A program made the translations under genes and the position numbers. From contig NZ_JACCCG010000002.1 in assembly GCF_013410955.1 (NCBI RefSeq), positions 479,225 to 543,224 of the forward strand: a stretch of DNA of 64,000 nt, written 5' to 3'. The notes under the pieces are model-generated. The model made no database searches and had not been told where the DNA came from. It worked only from the letters and a program-made list of their open reading frames with translations. The DNA is from Microbacterium sp. AK009 (lineage in GTDB: Bacteria > Actinomycetota > Actinomycetes > Actinomycetales > Microbacteriaceae). Below, piece by piece: positions 10,489 to 18,678 of the stretch (positions within the stretch are counted from its first letter, which is position 1; each line of letters opens with the position of its first letter).

Positions 10489-11085
10489 GTGATCGACGAT
10501 CTGCTGGCCGGTGTCTCGGAGAGCCCCTGGGCGCTCGTGGTGATGGCGGCGCTCGTGCTGGGCGACGCCTTCCTCGTCGTCGTCCCCGGCGAGGTCGCCG
10601 TCACCGCCCTGGGCGCCCTCGCCGTCACGCACGGCGCTCCCCCGCTCCTCGCGGTCGTCGCCGTGGCGACGATCGCCGCCCTCGCCGGCGACACGCTCTG
10701 CTACCTCATCGGGCGCACGATCGGCCTGGAGCGGTGGCGGTGGATGCGCGGACGGCGGGTCCGCGCGGCCCTCGGGCTCGTCGGCGATCGGCTGCGGCGA
10801 CGCACGGCGGTCGTCCTCTTCAGCGCGCGCTTCGTCCCCTTCGCGCGCCTGGCGGTGAACCTCACCGCCGGGGCGTCGCGGGTGCCGGCGCCACGCTACC
10901 TGCTCGTGGCGGGCCTGGCCGCGCTCGGCTGGGCGGTGTATCAGTCTCTCGTGGGAGCGATCGTGGCGGCCGTCGTTCCCGGGGGGCCGGTCGTGGCGGT
11001 CGTGGTCTCGGTGGCGGTCGCCCTGCTCCTCGGTCTTCTCATCGATCGGCTGCTCGCCCGTCGCACCCTCCCCCCGGCCGAGTGA
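10489..11085 (+). CDS. DedA family (VTT domain) membrane protein
   Basis: A 198-residue polytopic protein. It carries the DedA hallmarks: VVPGEVAVTALGAL near residue 32, an FSARFVPFARLAVNLTAGAS segment with the conserved Arg-x-x-Pro-x-x-Arg arrangement, and four to five hydrophobic spans. DedA proteins act in the cytoplasmic membrane as lipid flippases or for proton-motive-force homeostasis; which one applies here is unknown. The GTG at 10489 is chosen. GGAGGT precedes it but at only one nt spacing, while TACCCA lies 7 nt upstream, so a leaderless start is also possible. It is divergent from the glycosyltransferase fusion, with about 140 bp between them. Confidence 0.87.
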   Translation: MIDDLLAGVSESPWALVVMAALVLGDAFLVVVPGEVAVTALGALAVTHGAPPLLAVVAVATIAALAGDTLCYLIGRTIGLERWRWMRGRRVRAALGLVGDRLRRRTAVVLFSARFVPFARLAVNLTAGASRVPAPRYLLVAGLAALGWAVYQSLVGAIVAAVVPGGPVVAVVVSVAVALLLGLLIDRLLARRTLPPAE

Positions 11086-11094
11086 TCCACGCCG

Positions 11095-11871
11095 TCACCC
11101 GAGCGCGAGCGTCTGCCGGGCAGCATCCGCCAATGCCCTGCCGTAGTGGCGACCGTGCCCGGCGGCGTGGACGGCCAGCGGATGGAGCTGATGAAGCGGG
11201 AGGCGGCTCCGCCACCCGCTGGTGAGTGGATGGCGCTCCTCATAACCGGCGACGATGTCGTCGAGGAACGGGCAGCCGAAGAGATCGAGCATCGCCAGGT
11301 CGGTTTCGCGGTGCCCGCCGTGGGCTGCGGGATCGATGAGGACGACGCCCGCGGGTGTCCACAGCACGTTCCCGTGCCAGAGGTCGCCGTGCAGGCGCGC
11401 CGGCGCCTCCCCGTCGTCGAACGCCCCGGCAGCGATCGTCGCGCACGCGTCACGGACGACGGCCGCCTCCTCGGAGGTGAGGAATCCCGCGTCCAGCGCG
11501 GGCGGGAGGAAGGGGAGCACCCGGTCCCGCGCGTAGAACGGCCCCCACGTCTCCTCCGCCGCCGCAGGTTGGGATCGCGCCCCGATGAAGAGCGCGGTGA
11601 CGCCCGGCGGCGGGCTTCCGAATGCGGGTGCGCCGGCATCGTGAGTGACAGCGAGGGCCGCGCCGAAGGCCCGTGCCGCAGCGCCGTCGGGGGCGACGGT
11701 CGCGAGACGCTCGAGCTCGATGGCCTCGGCCTCCACCTGCACGACGCGCGCGGCGCGCGCCCCGCCCGCCTCGGCGAGCCACGACAGACCCGCCGCCTCC
11801 GCGGCGAAGAACCCCTCGGGCGCCCCCGGGCGCTCCTTGCGGAAGATCCTGCCCTCGGCTCGAGGGCTCAC
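11095..11871 (-). CDS. Fructosamine kinase family protein
   Basis: A 258-residue kinase of the fructosamine/ketosamine-3-kinase family, which phosphorylates sugars attached to amines and so helps deglycate proteins. The catalytic loop ARLHGDLWHGNVLW and the metal-binding LIDPAAHGGHRETDLAM are intact, and the C-terminal helical region (LHQLHPLAVHAAGHGRHYGR) is typical. The N-terminal lobe is short: it opens with MSPRAEGRIFRKERPGAPEGFFAAEAAGL, so the glycine-rich part seen in longer homologues is reduced. The GTG start overlaps the stop codon of the upstream FMN reductase by 4 nt, indicating one transcript with the flavin gene pair. Confidence 0.88.
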   Translation of the reverse strand: MSPRAEGRIFRKERPGAPEGFFAAEAAGLSWLAEAGGARAARVVQVEAEAIELERLATVAPDGAAARAFGAALAVTHDAGAPAFGSPPPGVTALFIGARSQPAAAEETWGPFYARDRVLPFLPPALDAGFLTSEEAAVVRDACATIAAGAFDDGEAPARLHGDLWHGNVLWTPAGVVLIDPAAHGGHRETDLAMLDLFGCPFLDDIVAGYEERHPLTSGWRSRLPLHQLHPLAVHAAGHGRHYGRALADAARQTLALG

Positions 11872-12512
11872 TCGCCCGAGTGCCCGCCGAGCAGATGCTC
11901 GAAGGAGCGACCCTCCCCGAGGAAGCTCGCCGGATCGAAGGGATCCGGAGCGGATGCCGCGGGCCGCCCGGCGACCGCGGCGGCGAACTCGCCGGCGGCC
12001 CGGTCGATGCGCTCGGCGAGCGGCGAGGCCTGATCGCCCGCACCGCCCCAGTCGCTGGATGCCGCGAACACACCGGTGGAGACCGGCGCGGCATGCAGGT
12101 AGGCGAAGAGGGGACGCAGGGCGTAGTCGATCGCGAGCGAGTGGCGCGCGGTGCCGGCGTTGGCGCCGAGAAGGACCGGCATCCCGGTCAGCGCGTCGGG
12201 GTCGAGCACGTCGATGAAGGACTTGAACAGACCCGAGTAGCTCGCGGAGAAGATCGGTGTCACCACGATCAGCCCGTCGGCCGACACCACCGCGTTGATC
12301 GCGGTCTCGAGGCTCGGCGGAGCGAAGCCGGTGAGGAGGTTGTCGGTGATGGCGCGGGCGTGGTCACGCAGCTCGACCACGTCGGTCACCGCCTCCTCGC
12401 CCCGGGAACCGAGTTCGCGCACGACGGCGGCGCCGAGGCGATCGGCCAGGAGGCGGGTTGAGGAGGGGCTGGACAGGCCGGCCGAGACCACGGCGATGCG
12501 TCGCGTGGCCAT
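11868..12512 (-). CDS. NAD(P)H-dependent FMN reductase, CE1759 type
   Basis: A 214-residue flavodoxin-like FMN reductase. The N-terminus AVVSAGLSSPSSTRLLADRL is the FMN-phosphate loop, and TPIFSASYSGLFKSFIDVLD is the typical second flavin motif of the NADPH-dependent FMN reductase family. It lies one nt downstream of a luciferase-like monooxygenase gene; this matches the paired actinobacterial families named CE1758 (monooxygenase) and CE1759 (reductase). The reductase presumably supplies reduced FMN to its partner. The ATG at 12512 is preceded by GGGGGAG; the open frame extends far upstream inside the neighbour but without signals. It is coupled to the fructosamine kinase gene downstream. Confidence 0.9.
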   Translation of the reverse strand: MATRRIAVVSAGLSSPSSTRLLADRLGAAVVRELGSRGEEAVTDVVELRDHARAITDNLLTGFAPPSLETAINAVVSADGLIVVTPIFSASYSGLFKSFIDVLDPDALTGMPVLLGANAGTARHSLAIDYALRPLFAYLHAAPVSTGVFAASSDWGGAGDQASPLAERIDRAAGEFAAAVAGRPAASAPDPFDPASFLGEGRSFEHLLGGHSGE

Positions 12513-12513
12513 C

Positions 12514-13728
12514 TCACTCCCCCTTTCGGAAAGACGCTCCGGCGGCGGTGGGCCGGCGGTACGGATTCGGGCCCGTGGCGAGGTTGTCGCCGCGGTTCGC
12601 GTGGGGAACCGCCTGCGGCGCCGGCGCTCCGGCGTAGGCCGCCGCGACGCGTGCGGCATGCGTGGGCGCGTCGGGGACGTCCGCGGGACGACCCGCGGCC
12701 AGCTCGCGCCGGAGCGCCGGAACGACCTCGCCGCCGAGGATGTCGAGCTGCTCGAGCACCGTCTTCAGCGGCAGCCCTGCGTGGTCGATGAGGAAGAGCT
12801 GACGCTGGTAGTCCCCGTAGTGCTCGCGCATGCCCGCGTAGCGGTCGATGATCTGCTGCGGCGAGCCGACGGTGAGCGGCGTCATCTCGCTGAAATCCTC
12901 CAGGCTCGGTCCGTGACCGTAGACCGGAGCATTGTCGAAGTACGGGCGGAACTCCTTCACGGCGTCCTGGGAGTTCTTCGCCATGAACACCTGGCCACCC
13001 AGACCCACGATCGCCTGCTCCGGCGCTCCGTGGCCGTAGTGCGCGAAACGCTGACGGTACAGCGAGATGAGGCGCTGGTAGTGCTCTTTCGGCCAGAAGA
13101 TGTTGTTGGCGAAGAACCCATCGCCGTAGTAGGCCGCCTGCTCGGCGATCTCGGGGGTGCGGATCGAACCGTGCCAGACGAACGGGGCCACACCGTCCAG
13201 CGGCCGCGGGGTCGAGGTGAAGCCCTGCAGAGGCGTCCGGAACCGGCCCTCCCAGTCCACGACGTCCTCATGCCAGAGCTTGTGAAGGAGGGCGTAGTTC
13301 TCGATCGCCAGGGGCAGGCCCTGACGGATGTCCTTGCCGAACCACGGGTAGACCGGACCGGTGTTCCCGCGTCCCAGGGTCAGGTCCACCCGCCCCTGCG
13401 CGAGGTGCTGCAGCATCGCATAGTCCTCCGCGATCTTCACCGGGTCGTTGGTGGTGATCAGCGTGGTCGCCGTGGAGAGGATGAGGCGCTCGGTCTGGGC
13501 GGCGATGAAGGCGAGCGTCGTCGTCGGCGACGACGACCAGAACGGCGGATTGTGGTGCTCGCCCAGGGCGAAGACATCCAGCCCGACCTCTTCGGCGTGG
13601 CGCGCGATCGTGATGCTCGCCCGGATGCGCTCCGACTCGCTGGGCGTGCGGCCCGTGATGGGATCTTCGGTGATGTCGCTCACCGTGAAGATGCCGAACT
13701 GCATTCCGGGCCAGGTGGGGGTGTTCAC
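12514..13728 (-). CDS. Luciferase-like FMN-dependent monooxygenase, CE1758 type
   Basis: A 404-residue TIM-barrel flavin monooxygenase of the bacterial luciferase superfamily. Visible hallmarks are MQFGIFTVSDIT at the N-terminus, EEVGLDVFALGEHHNPPF, SSPTTTLAFIAAQTERL, GRVDLTLGRGNTGPVYPWFG and WHGSIRTPEIAEQAAYYGDGFF. The last 50 residues form an Ala/Pro-rich tail that is probably disordered. The substrate is unknown. The start is a GTG at 13728, 6 nt after GGAGAAGAG. It heads a three-gene unit with the FMN reductase and fructosamine kinase. A near-palindrome about 50 nt upstream suggests repression by a small dimeric regulator not encoded here. Confidence 0.9.
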   Translation of the reverse strand: MNTPTWPGMQFGIFTVSDITEDPITGRTPSESERIRASITIARHAEEVGLDVFALGEHHNPPFWSSSPTTTLAFIAAQTERLILSTATTLITTNDPVKIAEDYAMLQHLAQGRVDLTLGRGNTGPVYPWFGKDIRQGLPLAIENYALLHKLWHEDVVDWEGRFRTPLQGFTSTPRPLDGVAPFVWHGSIRTPEIAEQAAYYGDGFFANNIFWPKEHYQRLISLYRQRFAHYGHGAPEQAIVGLGGQVFMAKNSQDAVKEFRPYFDNAPVYGHGPSLEDFSEMTPLTVGSPQQIIDRYAGMREHYGDYQRQLFLIDHAGLPLKTVLEQLDILGGEVVPALRRELAAGRPADVPDAPTHAARVAAAYAGAPAPQAVPHANRGDNLATGPNPYRRPTAAGASFRKGE

Positions 13729-13774
13729 GTCTCTTCTCCGCTCTCTCGCCGCGCGGGTTCATCCGCCTCGTAGA

Positions 13775-13791
13775 ATTTCATGCAAGTGAAT
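13775..13791. promoter_or_regulatory. Palindromic operator candidate upstream of flavin operon
   Basis: ATTTCATGCAAGTGAAT is an AT-rich imperfect palindrome, with arms ATTTCA and TGAAT around TGCAAG, in an otherwise GC-rich region. It lies 47-63 nt upstream of the luciferase-like gene. Its form suits a MarR- or TetR-like dimer, but no regulator gene is adjacent. Confidence 0.4.
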
Positions 13792-13930
13792 ACATCCGAT
13801 CCAACGCCCGCCGCCTCAGGCTATTCCCGCCGCGCGGGGGACGACCGCGCCGCGCGGAAGTTGCGCGGGTTCCCGGGGCCGTGCGAGCGCCGCTGACGGC
13901 TAGTCTGAACTCGTCCCGGGGAGGTGACCC

Positions 13931-15118
13931 ATGTCCGGCAACCGCACGCCACCGACGGCAGCCACCCCGACGACCGGCACGATGCGCACGAAGCGGCGCA
14001 CGCCGTTCTTCGACAACGCCCGGTTCGTCTGCATCGTCCTGGTCGTCCTCGGCCACGCGATCCAGCGCCTCACCTACGACTCCGACATCGCCCTGTCGCT
14101 GTACCTGCTCATCTACGCCTTCCACATGCCGGCGTTCGCCCTCATCTCGGGGTACTTCTCCAAGTCCGACGTTCCCGGCAAGCGTCAGATGGCGCGGATC
14201 CTCACCGACATCGTCGTGCCCTACGTCATCTTCGAAGGCCTCTGGGTACTCACGAAGTGGATCGTGGAGGGACAGGCCGATCCGAACCTCACCCGCCCGT
14301 CGTGGACGCTGTGGTTCCTCCTCGCACTCGGCATCTTCCGTCTCGTGCTCCCCTACCTCGCCCTGCTGAGATGGCCGCTGGTGTGGACCGTCGCGATCTC
14401 CATCGGCGCGGGTTATCTGCCGAACATCGACTCGACCTTCTCGCTGTCGCGCACCCTCGGACTGCTGCCGTTCTTCACCCTCGGATGGTGGCTCCGAGAG
14501 CGCCGGGTCATCGAACGTCTGCAGCTGCTGGACCGTCGACCGTGGTGGGGCTTCCCGGCCGCCGTCGCGACCTTCGCCCTCGCCGGGTGGGCCGCATGGT
14601 TCTTCGTCGACGAGTGGAAGCAGATGAACCTCGCGACCTGGTTCTTCTACGACGACTCCTACGCCGACCTGGGCGGAACGGCGTGGTGGGCGGGGGGCGT
14701 CCGCATCGCCCTCATGCTGATCGCCCTCATCCTCTCCACAGCCCTCTTCATCCTCGTTCCGCGGGGACAGAAGTGGTGGACCCACTTCGGCCAGTACACG
14801 ATGTACATCTACCTGCTGCACTCGTTCGTGCTCTACCCGTTCCGCGAGTCGGGAGTGCTCCGCGGCCTCGAACCGACGTGGCTGTGGCTGCCGGTGGTGT
14901 GCCTGCTGTCGATCGGCATCGCGCTGGGCCTTGCCACGAAACCCGTGCGGCGCGTCTTCCGGCCCCTCATCGAACCGCGTCCGGGCTGGCTCTTCGCCGA
15001 TCCCTCGCTGGCCGCGTCGGAAGGACGACGATCCGACCCCACCGGATCGCGCCGACCGCCCGAGCCGCCGCGGGCGCGACCCGTCGCCGGACCGCACGAC
15101 GCCCGCGGGCCCCTCTGA
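13931..15118 (+). CDS. Membrane acyltransferase (acyltransferase 3 family)
   Basis: A 395-residue integral membrane protein with about ten hydrophobic spans. Near residue 25 is the conserved RTPFFDNARFVCIVLVVLGHA opening (His in LVVLGH), followed by YAFHMPAFALISGYFS, both diagnostic for acyltransferase family 3 proteins that O-acylate wall glycans, exopolysaccharide or lipids. The C-terminal 60 residues are proline/arginine-rich, cytoplasmic and low-complexity. GGAGGTGA is placed 5 nt before the ATG, and a -10-like TAGTCT lies about 30 nt upstream. It stands alone as a transcription unit; the acceptor molecule is not evident from the neighbours. Confidence 0.88.
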   Translation: MSGNRTPPTAATPTTGTMRTKRRTPFFDNARFVCIVLVVLGHAIQRLTYDSDIALSLYLLIYAFHMPAFALISGYFSKSDVPGKRQMARILTDIVVPYVIFEGLWVLTKWIVEGQADPNLTRPSWTLWFLLALGIFRLVLPYLALLRWPLVWTVAISIGAGYLPNIDSTFSLSRTLGLLPFFTLGWWLRERRVIERLQLLDRRPWWGFPAAVATFALAGWAAWFFVDEWKQMNLATWFFYDDSYADLGGTAWWAGGVRIALMLIALILSTALFILVPRGQKWWTHFGQYTMYIYLLHSFVLYPFRESGVLRGLEPTWLWLPVVCLLSIGIALGLATKPVRRVFRPLIEPRPGWLFADPSLAASEGRRSDPTGSRRPPEPPRARPVAGPHDARGPL

Positions 15119-15138
15119 GCCCCTCGCGGCGGTGCCGG

Positions 15139-15201
15139 CGTCACACGTGGCGGTACCGGCGTAACACGGCCCGAGGCCCCCGTAACACGGCCCGAGGCGC
15201 C
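15139..15201. repeat. Three 21-nt-spaced direct repeats before oxygenase gene
   Basis: The core CGTMACACG occurs at 15139, 15160 and 15181, exactly 21 nt apart. The last two copies are nearly identical over 21 nt, ending in GGCCCGAGGC plus three bases. The array ends 13 nt before the -10 box TAGCCT (15215-15220). Two helical turns of spacing suggest cooperative regulator binding on one DNA face. Confidence 0.7.
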
Positions 15202-15226
15202 CCTCTCTTCGACGTAGCCTGTCGCC

Positions 15227-16246
15227 ATGACCGACCTGTCACTGCCGATCCTCGACCTCTCCCGCCTCGACGCCGGCCCTGACGAAGCCGCCGCCTTCCG
15301 CGACGAGCTCCGCGAGGCCACGCACCGCGTCGGCTTCTTCTACCTCACCGGAACAGGGGTCAGCCCGGAACTCGAGAACTGCCTGCACACCGCGGCGCGG
15401 GCGTTCTTCGACCTCCCCGAGGCCGACAAGCTGGCGATCGAGAACCTCAACAGCCCGCATTTCCGCGGCTACACCCGCATCGGCGGCGAGCGCACGCAGG
15501 GAGAAGTCGACTGGCGTGAGCAGATCGACATCGGTCCCGAGCGCGAACCCGTCACAGATCCGGATGCGGCTGACTTCCACCGCCTGACCGGACCCAACCT
15601 GTGGCCGGCGGCGCAGCCGGAGCTCCGCGAGGTCGTCACCGAGTGGCACGACAAGCTCACCGACATCTCCCGGGTCCTGCTCCGGCAGTGGGCGCTGGCC
15701 CTCGGCGCCGAGGCCGACCACTTCGAACGCCACTTCGGCGAACCGGCGAGCCTGATCAAGATCGTGCGCTACCCGGGCACGACCGCGCCCGAACCGCAGC
15801 AGGGCGTGGGCGCGCATAAGGACTCGGGGGTCCTGACGCTGCTGTGGGTCGAGCCGGGAAAGGGCGGCCTGCAGGTCGAGCGCGAGGGAGAATGGGTGGA
15901 CGCCCCGGCTGTGCCGGGCGCATTCGTGGTGAACATCGGCGAGATGATGGAGTACGCCACGCAGGGTTACCTCGTCGCCACCAATCACCGGGTGGTCTCG
16001 CCGCGCTTCCCCGACGATCGCATCTCGGTGCCCTTCTTCTTCAACCCTGCCCTCGACGCTGCGCTGCCGCTCGTCGAGCTGCCGTCGGAGCTGGCCGCCG
16101 AGGCCCGAGGCGTCACCGAGGACCCGTCGAACCCGATCCATTCGCTGTTCGGCGAGAATGCGCTGAAGTCGCGACTGCGCGCGCATCCCGACGTCGCCGA
16201 GCGGTGGCACGCCGACCTGCTGGCCGCCCGCGCCTCCTCCTCCTGA
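15227..16246 (+). CDS. 2-oxoglutarate/Fe(II) dioxygenase, isopenicillin N synthase-like
   Basis: A 339-residue non-haem iron oxygenase. The N-terminal DIOX_N half (LPILDLSRLDAG, RVGFFYLTGTGV) precedes the double-stranded beta-helix core. The iron ligands are visible as GVGAHKDSGVLTLL (His-x-Asp) and VATNHRVVSPRF (distal His), and the co-substrate carboxylate motif as RFPDDRISVPFF (Arg-x-Ser). Substrates of this broad family range from antibiotics to nucleobases, so none is assigned. TAGCCT ends 6 nt before the ATG, so translation is probably leaderless. The promoter carries three 21-nt-spaced repeats, implying dedicated control of a single-gene unit. Confidence 0.88.
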   Translation: MTDLSLPILDLSRLDAGPDEAAAFRDELREATHRVGFFYLTGTGVSPELENCLHTAARAFFDLPEADKLAIENLNSPHFRGYTRIGGERTQGEVDWREQIDIGPEREPVTDPDAADFHRLTGPNLWPAAQPELREVVTEWHDKLTDISRVLLRQWALALGAEADHFERHFGEPASLIKIVRYPGTTAPEPQQGVGAHKDSGVLTLLWVEPGKGGLQVEREGEWVDAPAVPGAFVVNIGEMMEYATQGYLVATNHRVVSPRFPDDRISVPFFFNPALDAALPLVELPSELAAEARGVTEDPSNPIHSLFGENALKSRLRAHPDVAERWHADLLAARASSS

Positions 16247-16296
16247 CCCGGGCTCGACGCACCCGGTCGCCCGCGGGCGACCGGGGCCACCTCGGC

Positions 16297-16361
16297 GAGA
16301 GTGCATCTGCGCGCCGAGAACCCGGGGTCACCCCGCATCCTCGGCGCGCAGTCGCACTCTC
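16297..16361. repeat. Long palindrome, 22-bp stem with 21-nt loop
   Basis: Arms 16297-16318 and 16340-16361 are complementary at 20 of 22 positions. It lies between the convergent oxygenase and asparaginase genes, so a bidirectional terminator role is plausible. The stem is much longer than a usual terminator and no T-tract follows. Confidence 0.7.
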
Positions 16362-16371
16362 GATGAAAGGG

Positions 16372-17886
16372 TCAGTGGGTCAGCATGTGCTCCGCCACAC
16401 GGCGGCGACGCCGCAGGTAGGTGATTGCACCGACCGCGATGAGCAGGAGCGCCGCGAGGGACAGGCCGCCGATGCCCGCGAGGCCCGTGCTGGCCAGGCC
16501 GTCGCCGCCCCCGGCCCCGGCGACGGCACCCGCGGCAGGCGTCTCGGTGGCATCCGGCGTCGGCTCCGCCGTGGGCTCGCCACTCGGCTCCTCCGACGGT
16601 TCCCCGGTCGGCTCGCCCGTGGGTTCTGCGGTCGGCTCCGGTGAGGGTTCCTCGGTCGGCTCGGGCTCAGCACCACCCGGGGTCGGAGCGACCGAGGCAG
16701 CGAGGGCCGAGGAGTCGAACGAGGGCGCACCGAGGGTCGCGAACCATTCGCGAGCGACGGAGACGTCTTCGGTGAACGTGCGACTGAGCAGCAGGAGCAG
16801 ACGTGCCTTCTGCGGCAGCAGGTCGCCGCCGGGGATGATGTTGCCCGAGCCGCTGTCCACGGTGCCGCTGCCGGTGCGCGTGGTGCTGACGAACCACACG
16901 CCCTGGTTGTTGACGGCGGCGGTGCGCGCCTGCCCTGCAGCCGACGCGATGCCGCCCGCCCCCGTTCCCGCGGTGACGATGCCCTTCACACCGGCGGCGG
17001 CGAAGGCGCTGATCGCCTCTCCCCCGGCCTGCTGGTAGTTGTAGAAGATCTCGACACGGGGAAGGTCCTCCGCCGCGACGGTCTCGAGGTCGAACGGCGT
17101 GAACCACTCCTCACTCGCGCAGTCCAGCACCCGGGCGGGGGCGCGGTTGACGATCACGGACGAGCCGTCGATCCACCCCAGCACCCCCGACATCCGTGTG
17201 ACGAAGGTGTCGTTGCGCGTGGAGTTCCCCTTGGTGACGTCCCGGGCGGCGTGAATCTCGTCGTTGAGCATCAGGACGGTGCCGAAGCAGAATGTGGCCT
17301 GGCTGGCCGCGAGTCGGATCGCCTGCAGGAGGTTGGCGGGGCCATCGGCCCCGAGGACCATCGACTCACTCGCCGTCGCCCCTGCGGCCCACGGCCGCAT
17401 CGCACCGGTGATCACGACGGGCTTCTTGTTCTGCACGGTCAGATCGAGCCAGTACGCGAACTCCTCCATCGTGTCCGTCCCCGTCGTCACGACCACCGCG
17501 TCGGCGTCGGCGAGTGCGCTCTGCACCGTCAGGCTCAGCTCGCGGTACTGCGGGATGGTGTAGCCACCGGACCCGGAATTGCCGAACTGCACGACCTCCA
17601 CATCGGCGAATGCCGAGACCTCCGGCTGGATGACGCCGAGGAGGTCGACCATCGGATAGGTACCGGCCCGGTAATCGGTGTATGTGTCGCGCCCATCGGC
17701 ACGACCTGCGATCGTTCCCCCCGTCGCCACCACGACGACCTTGGGCTTGTCGCCGGCCGTCGCGGCGCGGGCAGGGGTGGGTGAGGCGATCGCGATGACG
17801 GCTCCAGAGGCGGCGAGCACACCCGCCACGACGAGGGCGAGGGTGCGCCGCCAGCGGGATGCGGCGGGTGAGGCGAGGGTGGTCAA
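16372..17886 (-). CDS. Secreted, wall-anchored type II L-asparaginase
   Basis: A 504-residue extracellular asparaginase hydrolysing asparagine to aspartate and ammonia. It has a signal peptide (residues 1-42, Arg-rich start, hydrophobic core, cleavage near ARA-AT). The catalytic domain (50-400) carries VVATGGTIAG with the nucleophilic Thr and VVTTGTDTMEEFAYW with the second Thr-Asp pair. A linker of EPT/EPS/GEP repeats (about 400-455) leads to a sorting signal: LASTG, a hydrophobic helix and a basic RRRRR tail. LAXTG signals are used by class E sortases of actinobacteria. The start is TTG, with AAGGA upstream. Its products suit the aspartase and DctA encoded nearby. Confidence 0.92.
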   Translation of the reverse strand: MTTLASPAASRWRRTLALVVAGVLAASGAVIAIASPTPARAATAGDKPKVVVVATGGTIAGRADGRDTYTDYRAGTYPMVDLLGVIQPEVSAFADVEVVQFGNSGSGGYTIPQYRELSLTVQSALADADAVVVTTGTDTMEEFAYWLDLTVQNKKPVVITGAMRPWAAGATASESMVLGADGPANLLQAIRLAASQATFCFGTVLMLNDEIHAARDVTKGNSTRNDTFVTRMSGVLGWIDGSSVIVNRAPARVLDCASEEWFTPFDLETVAAEDLPRVEIFYNYQQAGGEAISAFAAAGVKGIVTAGTGAGGIASAAGQARTAAVNNQGVWFVSTTRTGSGTVDSGSGNIIPGGDLLPQKARLLLLLSRTFTEDVSVAREWFATLGAPSFDSSALAASVAPTPGGAEPEPTEEPSPEPTAEPTGEPTGEPSEEPSGEPTAEPTPDATETPAAGAVAGAGGGDGLASTGLAGIGGLSLAALLLIAVGAITYLRRRRRVAEHMLTH

Positions 17887-18125
17887 CGAAGCGTTCCTTC
17901 CAGAGTGCCCGACGGCACCACGACGACAACGCCACGACGTCGGAGGGCAGGCTCACGCCCAGCCCGGGAAGGCGCATCCGGGACGGCGTGGGAGACGCAG
18001 GAGCGATGAGGGTGGAGCCGTGCCGGAGGGGGTGTCCGGTGCTTCACAGCCTATTCGGGCGGATGTCGGGGACGTTTCCGAGAGCGAACGACTCGATGAC
18101 GCTTCGTGCGGCGAGCCGCAGCGCA
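17887..18125. other. Intergenic region between rpsO terminator and asparaginase gene
   Basis: Together with the terminator and the next 36 nt this makes a gene-free stretch of 312 nt. It must hold the asparaginase promoter. I see no gene, repeat or other clear signal in it; overlapping frames are ordinary GC-rich open frames without initiation sites. Confidence 0.5.
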
Positions 18126-18162
18126 CGAAAAAGAGAGCCGCCCGACACCTCGGGCGGCTCTC
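18126..18162 (-). terminator. Rho-independent terminator of rpsO
   Basis: A perfect 13-bp stem (18133-18145 with 18150-18162) and 4-nt loop are followed on the minus strand by TTTTT. It lies 37 nt past the rpsO stop and is the most canonical intrinsic terminator in the window. Confidence 0.9.
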
Positions 18163-18198
18163 ACAAGAACGTTTTGCGCGATTGAACGCTGGTCGCGA

Positions 18199-18468
18199 TT
18201 AGCGGCGCAGTCCCAGGCGCTCGATCAGCGAGCGGTAGCGCGCGATGTCGATGTCCTGGAGGTAGCCGAGCAGACGGCGGCGCTGACCGACGAGCAGGAA
18301 CAGCCCACGACGCGAGTGGTGGTCGTGCTTGTGCTCCTTGAGGTGCTCGGTGAGGTCCTTGATGCGCTGCGTCAGCATCGCGACCTGCACCTCGGGGGAT
18401 CCGGTGTCACCGGGGTGCGTCGCGTACTCTTCGATGATCGCCTTCTTGACGTCTGCTTCGAGTGCCAT
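18199..18468 (-). CDS. rpsO: 30S ribosomal protein S15
   Basis: An 89-residue S15, full length, with family hallmarks [40 protein letters not shown] and the C-terminal [12 protein letters not shown]. It binds the central domain of 16S rRNA early in small-subunit assembly. The ATG at 18468 follows a purine-rich GGAGAAAGGGG stretch. A -10-like TAGACT lies roughly 85 nt upstream, and a strong terminator follows, so it is monocistronic. In many bacteria rpsO and pnp are adjacent and S15 represses its own message; here pnp is about 14 kb away, and I did not identify a leader structure for autoregulation. Confidence 0.98.
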   Translation of the reverse strand: MALEADVKKAIIEEYATHPGDTGSPEVQVAMLTQRIKDLTEHLKEHKHDHHSRRGLFLLVGQRRRLLGYLQDIDIARYRSLIERLGLRR

Positions 18469-18678
18469 AGATGGGATCCCCTTTCTCCTCATTGCGCGGT
18501 GCCCGACGCCTGATGCGTGAGCTCTCTTTATCCGCGGCCGATCGAACGGCAACTGGACGAGTCTACCAGTCCTCCCCTGGTGTGACGACGCGTAGCCGGA
18601 CGGTCGGCCACCGGCGGAAAACGGACGATGCGCTGGACCGGACCGATCCGGCGCCCGCCGTCGCCGTAGGGTCGCGGC

